A program made the translations under genes and the position numbers. A DNA stretch of 13,210 bases from Eubacteriales bacterium. Lineage in GTDB: Bacteria > Bacillota > Clostridia > Peptostreptococcales > Anaerovoracaceae. The notes under the pieces are model-generated. The model was given only the letters and a program-made list of their open reading frames with translations, had not been told where the DNA came from and searched no databases. Each line of letters starts with the position of its first letter. Within the stretch, counting starts at the first letter, position 1. Positions 6,877 through 13,210 of this stretch are shown here, in pieces. The stretch spans positions 1 to 13,210 of the forward strand of contig JAQUXD010000038.1 of NCBI GenBank assembly GCA_028692535.1, read 5' to 3'.

Positions 6877-6891
6877 TCAAAGAAGTTTTGA
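6877..6891. promoter_or_regulatory. Short inverted repeat at the plsX start site (possible operator)
   Basis: TCAAA and TTTGA form a perfect 5-base inverted repeat with a 5-base spacer, centred at 6884, close to the inferred transcription start. A site there could block initiation. It does not match the FapR consensus as I know it, and the arm order is reversed compared with FabT boxes (TTTGA-TCAAA). Short arms like these occur by chance, so this is only a candidate. Confidence 0.25.
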
Positions 6892-6943
6892 CTGATGAAA
6901 AGCAGTGGCGTTACAGCACTGAAAATAGAGAAAGAGGATCGAT

Positions 6944-7984
6944 ATGAGAATCGCAATCGATGCCATGGGGGGTGATCATGCGCCCCAAGAGATCGTCAGG
7001 GGCTGCCTGCAGGCTTCCGGGCACACGGAAGCAGAGCTCATTCTGGTCGGTGACCACCAGCGGATCACGGATGAATTGACCCAAAGCGGCATTTCTTACG
7101 ATCCTGCACGGATTCGTATCATGCACGCCCAGGAAGTCATTGAGAATACCGACAGTCCCGTACGAGCTGTCCGCGGAAAACCTGATTCTTCCATGGTTCG
7201 GGCGATCGAGCTGGTGAAATCCGGTGAGGCGGATGCTGTTCTGTCAGCGGGAAACACCGGCGCCCTGATGGCCGCCGGCTTGCTTCGGTTGGGCAGGATC
7301 AAAGGTGTGGAGCGGCCGGCCATTGTATCGATCTATCCGTTGATCGGACAAGAAAAAGCTTTTTCACTCTTGGTGGATGCAGGCGCCAATGCCGAGTGCA
7401 AGGCCAGCAATTTGCTGGGATTTGCCCACATGGGCAGCATATACATGAAAAGTGCCTTCGGTGTGGAATCGCCCACTGTCGGCTTGATCAATATCGGAGC
7501 GGAGGAAACCAAAGGAACGGCCCAGCTCAAGGATACATATCAGTTGCTGAAAACGAGTGGACTGAATTTTATCGGCAATGTAGAGGGAAGGGACATCCCC
7601 GGAGGCGCCGCCGATGTCTTGGTGTGCGACGGCTTTACGGGCAATGTGATCCTGAAGCTCACTGAGGGACTGGCCTGGACCATTTTAAAGACTATCAAAA
7701 GACGTTTTACCGAGGATGTGATGGCCAAGCTGGGCGCGGCGATCCTGTCGGGAAAGCTTCGAGACCTGAAAAAGGAATTCGATTATTCGACTTACGGCGG
7801 AGCGCCTATTCTGGGCATTCGCGGTTTGGTATTCAAAATGCATGGCTCATCCACTGCCGATGCAGTACGAAACTCGGTTATCAAGGCGGCGTTGGTCGCT
7901 TCGGGAGACCTTACCGGTCAGATTCGACAGGCGATGGAAGCCTATGCGAACGGAGAAGAAGGAACCGATCCTGATGAAGAGTAA
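6944..7984 (+). CDS. plsX: Phosphate acyltransferase PlsX
   Basis: PlsX converts acyl-ACP and phosphate to acyl-phosphate, the acyl donor for PlsY in the first step of phosphatidic acid synthesis. It is a peripheral enzyme at the inner membrane face. The 346 residues begin with the diagnostic MRIAIDAMGGDHAPQEIVRG and contain SAGNTGALMA, LVDAGAN, GFAHMGS, CDGFTGNVILK and GGAPILGIRG, all conserved in the family. The start is set by AGAGG (6933-6937) 6 bases before the ATG. The acidic C-terminal extension (EEGTDPDEE) is not a family signature and overlaps the beginning of rnc by 11 bases. In Firmicutes plsX usually heads a lipid-synthesis cluster; here it leads straight into rnc. Confidence 0.97.
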   Translation: MRIAIDAMGGDHAPQEIVRGCLQASGHTEAELILVGDHQRITDELTQSGISYDPARIRIMHAQEVIENTDSPVRAVRGKPDSSMVRAIELVKSGEADAVLSAGNTGALMAAGLLRLGRIKGVERPAIVSIYPLIGQEKAFSLLVDAGANAECKASNLLGFAHMGSIYMKSAFGVESPTVGLINIGAEETKGTAQLKDTYQLLKTSGLNFIGNVEGRDIPGGAADVLVCDGFTGNVILKLTEGLAWTILKTIKRRFTEDVMAKLGAAILSGKLRDLKKEFDYSTYGGAPILGIRGLVFKMHGSSTADAVRNSVIKAALVASGDLTGQIRQAMEAYANGEEGTDPDEE

Positions 7985-8666
7985 GTCTGCAGAGGACATC
8001 CTTCAATATCGCTTTTCGGACAAAGAACTTCTGGAAAAAGCGCTGACGCACAGCAGCTATGCAAACGAAATGACCGGTGATCCGGCCAACGGAAACGAAC
8101 GCCTGGAATTTTTGGGAGACGCTGTTCTGGATGCGGTGATCAGCGTCTATCTTTTCGAGAAATACAAAGAGAAGGCGGAAGGTGAACTGACCCGCCTGCG
8201 AGCGCTGATCGTTTGCGAAAAATCCCTGAGCGCTGCGGGAAAGGCCGCCGGAGTCAATGCGCTGATCCGATTGGGCCGCGGTGAGGAAATGGGCGGCGGC
8301 AGACAACGCTCTTCCATTGTGGCCGACGCCGTGGAGGCCGTGATCGGCGCTGTTTATCTGGACGGCGGCATGGCAGCTGCCGAAGCCGTTGTCCTGCACC
8401 TTCTGAGCGCTGCCATTGGCGAAGCCCTCTCCGGAACACTGTTCATGGATCACAAAACAGAGCTTCAGGAATGGCTGCAGCATCAGGGCAACGGGGAACC
8501 CTACTATCGGATCCTTTCCGAAGAGGGGCCGGACCATGCAAAAATATTCACCGCTTCGGTCAACGCAGGAAAACTCCGGTTGGGCGTGGGAAGCGGACAC
8601 AATAAAAAGGAAGCGGAACAGGAAGCGGCGCGCAATGCGCTGGAAACAATAGGGACCAAGAGGTAA
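7974..8666 (+). CDS. rnc: Ribonuclease III
   Basis: RNase III cleaves double-stranded RNA in rRNA maturation and mRNA turnover as a homodimer. The 230 residues comprise an endonuclease domain and a C-terminal double-stranded RNA-binding domain (about 158-227; DHKTELQEWLQHQG through KKEAEQEAARNAL). The signature NERLEFLGD supplies metal-binding residues Glu42, Glu45 and Asp49. VADAVEAVIGAVYLDGG supplies Asp118 and the catalytic Glu121. The frame is open upstream to an ATG at 7842, but that stretch is wholly inside plsX and encodes an unrelated arginine-rich sequence. ATG 7974 gives the normal N-terminus and has GAAGGA (7958-7963) 10 bases upstream. The 11-base overlap with plsX suggests coupled translation. 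Confidence 0.97.
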   Translation: MKSKSAEDILQYRFSDKELLEKALTHSSYANEMTGDPANGNERLEFLGDAVLDAVISVYLFEKYKEKAEGELTRLRALIVCEKSLSAAGKAAGVNALIRLGRGEEMGGGRQRSSIVADAVEAVIGAVYLDGGMAAAEAVVLHLLSAAIGEALSGTLFMDHKTELQEWLQHQGNGEPYYRILSEEGPDHAKIFTASVNAGKLRLGVGSGHNKKEAEQEAARNALETIGTKR

Positions 8667-8669
8667 AAG

Positions 8670-11600
8670 ATGGTTTTTAAACGTATAGAATTAAATGGCT
8701 TCAAGTCTTTTGCCGATCCGGTGGTCATCGAATTCACCGATGGGATCACCTGTATCGTAGGTCCCAACGGCAGCGGAAAGAGCAATATTTCCGATGCGAT
8801 CCGCTGGGTGCTGGGAGAACAGAGTCCTAAGATGCTTCGGGGCGGAAAGATGGAAGAGGTCATCTTTGCCGGTACACAGAGCCGAAAGCCCAAAGGGATG
8901 GCCGAAGTCACGATCGTTCTGGACAACAGCGAAGGCGTGCTTCCCATTGACTTCTCCGAAGTGGCCATCACAAGGCGTATGTATCGCTCCGGCGAAAGCG
9001 AATACCAGATCAACCGCTCTCCCTGCAGATTGAAGGACATTCGTGAATTGATCATGGATACCGGCATGGGTGTTGAAGGATATTCCATTATCGGACAAGG
9101 AAAGATTGCCGATATCGTCAGCAATAAAATGGAAAGCAGGCGGGAGATCTTCGAGGAAGCGGCCGGGATTGTCAAATACCGCAGCAAAAAGGCGGAATCA
9201 GAGCGAAAACTGGAGAATGCTTCAGGCAATTTGGATCGAGTGAACGACATCATCGGAGAGATCCGCGGACGTATCGACGGACTGGCCGACGACAGCAGGC
9301 GAGCCGAAGAATATCTGGTCCTGAGGGATCAATATAAAGAGATAGAAATCAACATTACGCTAAAGAGCATCGATTCTGTTTCCGGCAAGAACGAAGCTAT
9401 TCAGCAGGAACTTCTTGAATTGAATGCTGCCGTTGCAGGGCAGAAGTCGGGTCGGGAACTGCTGGAAAACCAATTGCGTCAAAAACGAAAAGACGCTCAG
9501 GACCTGGAGGCGCAGACTGAAAGCTTGCGGGATGCCCTGACTGCGCTGTCCGAAGAAATTCACGCGATATCCAACCGGAAAGAACTGAATCGGGAGCGAC
9601 TGGCTTCTCTTTCCCGAGAGTTGGATCGTTTAGAAGGCGAACGCAGTATTTTGAAAGAAAAGGTACAGCGAGAAGAAGCCAATGCGCGTGAGCTCCAGTC
9701 TGCCAGAGAAGATGTGGACAAGGAAAGCCAAGTGTGCAACGCGACGCTGGAAGAGAAGGAAAAGACCGTCCGGACGATATCCGCCTTGTTGAATACCCGT
9801 GAAGAAGAGCTGCAGCATCAGAAGGACCGTCTTTTTGAACTGACCGGGAAAAAAGCGGCCGGACAATCAGAGATCGACAGCATGCTCAGTCTTAAAAGTA
9901 CACTGACGAAACGCGCCTCACAGCTGGAATCCGAGGGCAGCTTGTCGGATGAGACGGACAAGGCGTATGCGACAGAGCTGGAAAAGGCCCGAAGCGTATG
10001 GAATGAAAAAAACCAAAGAAGCCGTGAGCTGGAGTCGGAGATCCGTTCTTTCCTTACCCAACAGACGGAACTATCTTCCGAGGAAGCCGGGATAGGCCGT
10101 AAGCTGAGCGAGCTGGCATTGTCAGTTGGGCGTATGAAAACTCGAAAAAAGCTTCTGGAGGAACTCGAAAGCGCTTATGAAGGATATGGTGGAAGCGTTC
10201 AGTTTTTAATGCGGCGGAGACTTCGAGGTGTCATCGGCGTTGTAGGCGAGCTGCTGCAGGTGCCCAAAGGATTGGAAATTGCTGTTGAAACCGCTTTGGG
10301 CGCGTCGCTGCAGAATATTGTCTGCCGGGATGATGCCTGCGCCAAGGAGGCGATCGCACTGCTCAAGGCCAATCAGGCCGGCCGATTGACTTTTTTACCC
10401 TTGGAGAGCATTCGGACCGGGCGGCCGACCATTCCGGAAAAACTCAAATCCGCCAAGGGGTTTCTGGGTGGAGCCGCGGATCGGATCACATGCGACGGCG
10501 GTGCGGATCAAGTGCTTGACTATCTTCTTGGCCGGGTCATCCTTTGTCAGGACCTGGACTGTGCGACGGCCATGTCAGGGGTGTCTGAGGGCGGTTTTCG
10601 ATTCGTCACGCTTCAAGGCGATATCATCAACCCGGCCGGCGCGATCACCGGCGGCAGCCTGCGAAGCAACACCGGAAATATTTTATCCAGAAAAGCCGAA
10701 ATCGAAGAATTGAGCGGAAATATCCAAAGCGCGGAAGGAGAAATCCTTACCGCCCAAAAGGAGCAGAAACGTGTAGGGGAACAGCTGGAAAATCTTCTGC
10801 AGCGGCTCCGCAGGGCGGAAGCCGCCTTGCGGGAAACCGAGAAAGATTGCGCTGTTAAAAGCTCAGAGATCCAACAAATGGAATCCCTTGCGAACCATGC
10901 AGCAATAAGCAGTCAGAAGCGCTTGCTGGAGCAGGCGGATCTGAATCGCGAGATCCTCCGCGTGGATGAGAGCGTGGCTGCGCTGCACGATACGACGGAG
11001 TCGATGCAGGAGGAGATCGAGGCGCTCAATCAATCGACTGCCGATCTGTACGACGGCATTAAGGATATCAAAAGCCGGTTGAGCGAGGCGACCGAAGAAG
11101 AAACAAAGGCCAGAATGGCCTTGAGCAACGTAAAAGTGCGTATACAGAGCGCGGATGCGCTGGAAAAGAGAGTGGAGGATGCGCTCCGTCAGCTCCGGGA
11201 AGAAGCGGCTCAGAAAGACGAAGCATGCAGCGAGGCGGAGCAACAGATCCGCCATCTGTCCGAGCCTGCCGAAAGCGGAGCGTCGAGTCTGAAAGAAAAA
11301 GAAGAGGAACGACAAAAAATGGAGGTTCGGCTGTCCGAGCTGCAAAAATTGCGTCACGAAGCCCTCCGGGCCTCGGAGGCCATGGATGCGGAACGGTCGG
11401 CCTACGAACAGGAATTGTACGGACTTCAGATGCGGCAGCGGGAAGCTGAAGTGAAACTGGCCAAATTCGAAACCCAGATGGAAACCCTAAAGGAGAAACT
11501 CTGGGAAGAGTTTGAAATGTCTTATGTCCAGGCCATGGAGTTTGAAAAAGAAGAATTCATCATGTCCAAAGCGCTCAAAGAATCCAGGGAAATCAAGGAT

Positions 11601-12218
11601 CGCATGAGAACGCTGGGCGATGTGAATATCGGCGCCATCAAAGAATACCAGCAGGTCCGCCAACGCTATGATTTTTTGCGGGAGCAGCAGGAAGATCTCA
11701 CAAAGGCGATCGATGAACTCAATGCCATCATCGAGGATATGGATACCACCATTCGCAAGCGGTTCAAGGAAAGCTTTGATGCAGTTGTCGATAATTTTGA
11801 GGCTGCTTTCACCGACCTCTTTGGCGGAGGCCACGCCAGACTCTCCTTGGATGATCCTTCCAAGCCTTTGGAAAGCGGCATCGAGATCGAAGCGCAGCCG
11901 CCTGGGAAAAAACTTCAAAATATCAACCTGTTGTCCGGCGGAGAGAAGACGATGACCGCCATTGCGCTGATGTTTGCGGTGCTGAAGGCCAAGCCTACAC
12001 CGTTTTGCATACTGGACGAGGTGGAAGCAGCACTGGATGACACGAATATCGATTCGTTTGCCCGATACCTGCATAAATTCCGACAGACACAGTTTGCGCT
12101 GGTGACGCATCAGAAGGCAACGATGGAATATGCGGATGTCCTGTACGGAATCACCATGCCGGAGCAAGGGATATCCAAGGTGCTATCCTTAAAGCTGGGA
12201 GATTCTTTCGAGATATAG
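8670..12218 (+). CDS. smc: Chromosome partition protein SMC
   Basis: SMC is the ATPase core of bacterial condensin. It forms a dimer that works with ScpA and ScpB to extrude DNA loops and separate chromosomes. The 1182 residues are full length. The N-terminal head has Walker A GPNGSGKS (31-38) and the conserved region around SPKMLRGGKMEEVIFAGTQ. Long charged coiled coils follow on each side of a hinge at about 505-670, which begins GYGGSVQF and ends near PAGAITGGSLRS. The C-terminal head has the ABC signature LSGGE (1088-1092) and Walker B FCILDEVEAALDD with Asp1116 and Glu1117. ATG 8670 follows AAGAGGT (8658-8664) by 5 bases; the ribosome site overlaps the rnc stop. rnc-smc-ftsY order is typical of Bacillota. 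Confidence 0.98.
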   Translation: MVFKRIELNGFKSFADPVVIEFTDGITCIVGPNGSGKSNISDAIRWVLGEQSPKMLRGGKMEEVIFAGTQSRKPKGMAEVTIVLDNSEGVLPIDFSEVAITRRMYRSGESEYQINRSPCRLKDIRELIMDTGMGVEGYSIIGQGKIADIVSNKMESRREIFEEAAGIVKYRSKKAESERKLENASGNLDRVNDIIGEIRGRIDGLADDSRRAEEYLVLRDQYKEIEINITLKSIDSVSGKNEAIQQELLELNAAVAGQKSGRELLENQLRQKRKDAQDLEAQTESLRDALTALSEEIHAISNRKELNRERLASLSRELDRLEGERSILKEKVQREEANARELQSAREDVDKESQVCNATLEEKEKTVRTISALLNTREEELQHQKDRLFELTGKKAAGQSEIDSMLSLKSTLTKRASQLESEGSLSDETDKAYATELEKARSVWNEKNQRSRELESEIRSFLTQQTELSSEEAGIGRKLSELALSVGRMKTRKKLLEELESAYEGYGGSVQFLMRRRLRGVIGVVGELLQVPKGLEIAVETALGASLQNIVCRDDACAKEAIALLKANQAGRLTFLPLESIRTGRPTIPEKLKSAKGFLGGAADRITCDGGADQVLDYLLGRVILCQDLDCATAMSGVSEGGFRFVTLQGDIINPAGAITGGSLRSNTGNILSRKAEIEELSGNIQSAEGEILTAQKEQKRVGEQLENLLQRLRRAEAALRETEKDCAVKSSEIQQMESLANHAAISSQKRLLEQADLNREILRVDESVAALHDTTESMQEEIEALNQSTADLYDGIKDIKSRLSEATEEETKARMALSNVKVRIQSADALEKRVEDALRQLREEAAQKDEACSEAEQQIRHLSEPAESGASSLKEKEEERQKMEVRLSELQKLRHEALRASEAMDAERSAYEQELYGLQMRQREAEVKLAKFETQMETLKEKLWEEFEMSYVQAMEFEKEEFIMSKALKESREIKDRMRTLGDVNIGAIKEYQQVRQRYDFLREQQEDLTKAIDELNAIIEDMDTTIRKRFKESFDAVVDNFEAAFTDLFGGGHARLSLDDPSKPLESGIEIEAQPPGKKLQNINLLSGGEKTMTAIALMFAVLKAKPTPFCILDEVEAALDDTNIDSFARYLHKFRQTQFALVTHQKATMEYADVLYGITMPEQGISKVLSLKLGDSFEI

Positions 12219-12236
12219 AAAGGCGGCACAAAGAGT

Positions 12237-13142
12237 ATGAGTGCGCTGTTCAATCAACAAAAAAAATCATTTTTCGGGCGAATGCAAGAAAGAATTGAAG
12301 AAGTTCTGCTTCAGCGTCCCAGACCCGACGAGGACATGCTGGAAGAGCTTGAGGAGATCCTCGTCACATCCGATATCGGTTTAGAGACCACGATGGCAGT
12401 GATCAGCGAATTGCGCAGTGCCATCCGAAGTGATCGGATTACTGATGCGGATCAAGTCAAAGAAGAAATCCGAAAAATCACGGCAACGATGCTGGACAAG
12501 GGCTCACGACATTTCATGACGGATCGTTATCCGCTCATTGTGATGGTGATCGGTGTCAACGGATCGGGCAAGACCACCTCTATCGCGAAACTGGCCAGGC
12601 GCTATCTGGATCAGGGAAAAACCGTTTTGCTGGTGGCGGCCGATACATTCCGTGCCGCCGCTGCTCAACAGCTCTGCGTCTGGGGAGAGCGACTGTCTGT
12701 TCCCGTGATAAGGCACAAGGAAGGGGCAGATCCGTCAGCAGTATTGTACGACGGTATCGCGGCAGCCAAAGCCCGGGGCATTGACGTGGTGATCTGCGAT
12801 ACGGCAGGCCGGCTTCAGACCAAGAAAAACCTGATGGCGGAGCTGTCGAAGATGTATCGTGTGGTGGATCGGGAATTTTCGGAAGCTGCCAGGGAAACCC
12901 TTCTGGTTTTGGATGCCAATACAGGGAAAAATGCTATTTCGCAAACCCGTGAATTTCATGATATCGCAGGGCTCACAGGCATCATTCTTACAAAAATGGA
13001 CGGGACCGCCAAGGGGGGGATCGTTGTGACCATCGCCGATGCCTTCGACCTTCCGGTCAAGTTCATCGGTACGGGCGAACACCTGGAAGATTTGGAACCT
13101 TTCGATCCGGAAACATTTGCGAACAGTATTTTTAAGGGGTAA
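12237..13142 (+). CDS. ftsY: Signal recognition particle receptor FtsY
   Basis: FtsY is the membrane-associated GTPase that receives ribosome-SRP (Ffh) complexes and passes them to SecYEG. The 301 residues consist of an N domain (about 1-95) and a G domain. G-domain motifs are the P-loop GVNGSGKTTS (106-115), ADTFRAAAA (135-143), DTAGR (188-192), TKMDG (252-256) and the closing FIGTGEHLEDLEPFDPETF. There is no long acidic A domain as in Escherichia coli. Instead the N-terminus is short, with lysines and an FFGRM-type amphipathic stretch, as in many Gram-positive FtsY proteins, which probably provides the membrane contact. AAAGG (12219-12223) lies 13 bases before the ATG, 18 bases after the smc stop. 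Cotranscription with smc is likely. Confidence 0.97.
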   Translation: MSALFNQQKKSFFGRMQERIEEVLLQRPRPDEDMLEELEEILVTSDIGLETTMAVISELRSAIRSDRITDADQVKEEIRKITATMLDKGSRHFMTDRYPLIVMVIGVNGSGKTTSIAKLARRYLDQGKTVLLVAADTFRAAAAQQLCVWGERLSVPVIRHKEGADPSAVLYDGIAAAKARGIDVVICDTAGRLQTKKNLMAELSKMYRVVDREFSEAARETLLVLDANTGKNAISQTREFHDIAGLTGIILTKMDGTAKGGIVVTIADAFDLPVKFIGTGEHLEDLEPFDPETFANSIFKG

Positions 13143-13157
13143 TACAAGGGGGAAGAA

Positions 13158-13210
13158 ATGGACGATAAGTACAGCAAGGAGCACGATCGAATCGTCTTGG
13201 AAGAGTTCGA
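13158..13210 (+). CDS. Start of an unidentified gene (truncated by window end)
   Basis: ATG 13158 is preceded by a strong Shine-Dalgarno AAGGGGG (13146-13152) at 5-base spacing and opens a frame of 17 full codons, MDDKYSKEHDRIVLEEF, to the window edge. It lies 15 bases after the ftsY stop and is probably in the same operon. In many Bacillota the next genes would be ylxM and ffh. The residues seen are charged and hydrophilic and do not let me recognise either, so no product is assigned. Confidence 0.6.
   Translation, partial: MDDKYSKEHDRIVLEEF

Noticed and set aside
6888..6916. Alternative plsX promoter TTGACT-N17-TTACAG
   Set aside because: The -35 is good but the -10 matches poorly. The extended -10 element at 6868-6876 is a better candidate, though a second weak start is not excluded.
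7842..7973. Upstream in-frame extension of rnc
   Set aside because: It would add 44 arginine-rich residues encoded inside plsX in another frame. RNase III normally starts close to the ATG at 7974, which has a ribosome site.
9300..11600. Charged, repeat-like sequence within smc as internal repeats
   Set aside because: The glutamate, lysine and leucine-rich composition is what SMC coiled coils normally show; no exact DNA repeat was seen.
1..13210. A novel defence, mobile or biosynthetic system
   Set aside because: All the complete genes, and the partial one at the left edge by inference, belong to known families, all on one strand, with even composition and typical Bacillota synteny. Only the fragment at the right edge is unidentified. 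No integrase, transposase, terminal repeats, CRISPR repeats or toxin-antitoxin pair was seen.

Overview
The window reads as ordinary chromosomal, housekeeping-dense DNA from a Bacillota (Firmicutes) bacterium, most likely of class Clostridia. The reasons are a T-box leader in front of valS, consecutive valS-folC, a plsX-rnc-smc-ftsY cluster, purine-rich Shine-Dalgarno sites and a YkvI-type membrane protein. Base composition is moderately GC-rich by eye and uniform across the window. All recognised genes lie on the + strand, with little space between them. I saw no mobile element, CRISPR array, tRNA or rRNA.

Region 1 (1-2069) is the end of one transcription unit. It holds the last 23 codons of a gene whose tail resembles NAD kinase, then an RluA-family pseudouridine synthase starting 1 base after that stop, then a YkvI-family multi-pass membrane protein. 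No terminator is visible after the YkvI gene.

Region 2 (2070-6856) is a valine-responsive unit. A strong sigma-A-type promoter (TTGACA-N16-TACAAT) drives a T-box leader with a GTC specifier, a TGGT bulge and mutually exclusive antiterminator and terminator helices. It is followed by valS (valyl-tRNA synthetase), folC (folylpolyglutamate/dihydrofolate synthase) and a small GNAT acetyltransferase with a C-terminal cysteine motif. An intrinsic terminator closes the unit. The leader appears to lack stem II and the stem IIA/B pseudoknot, which is the most interesting structural point in the window.

Region 3 (6848-13210) starts at an extended -10 promoter whose -35 element lies inside the tail of the preceding terminator. 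It carries plsX (acyl-phosphate synthesis for phospholipids), rnc (RNase III), smc (chromosome condensation ATPase) and ftsY (SRP receptor), ending in the first 17 codons of an unidentified gene. plsX and rnc overlap, and the fabD, fabG and acpP genes that often lie between them in Firmicutes are absent here. A short inverted repeat sits on the predicted plsX transcription start.

I found no evidence for a novel multi-gene system. The observations worth following up are regulatory (the compact T-box and the plsX promoter architecture) and the GNAT protein.
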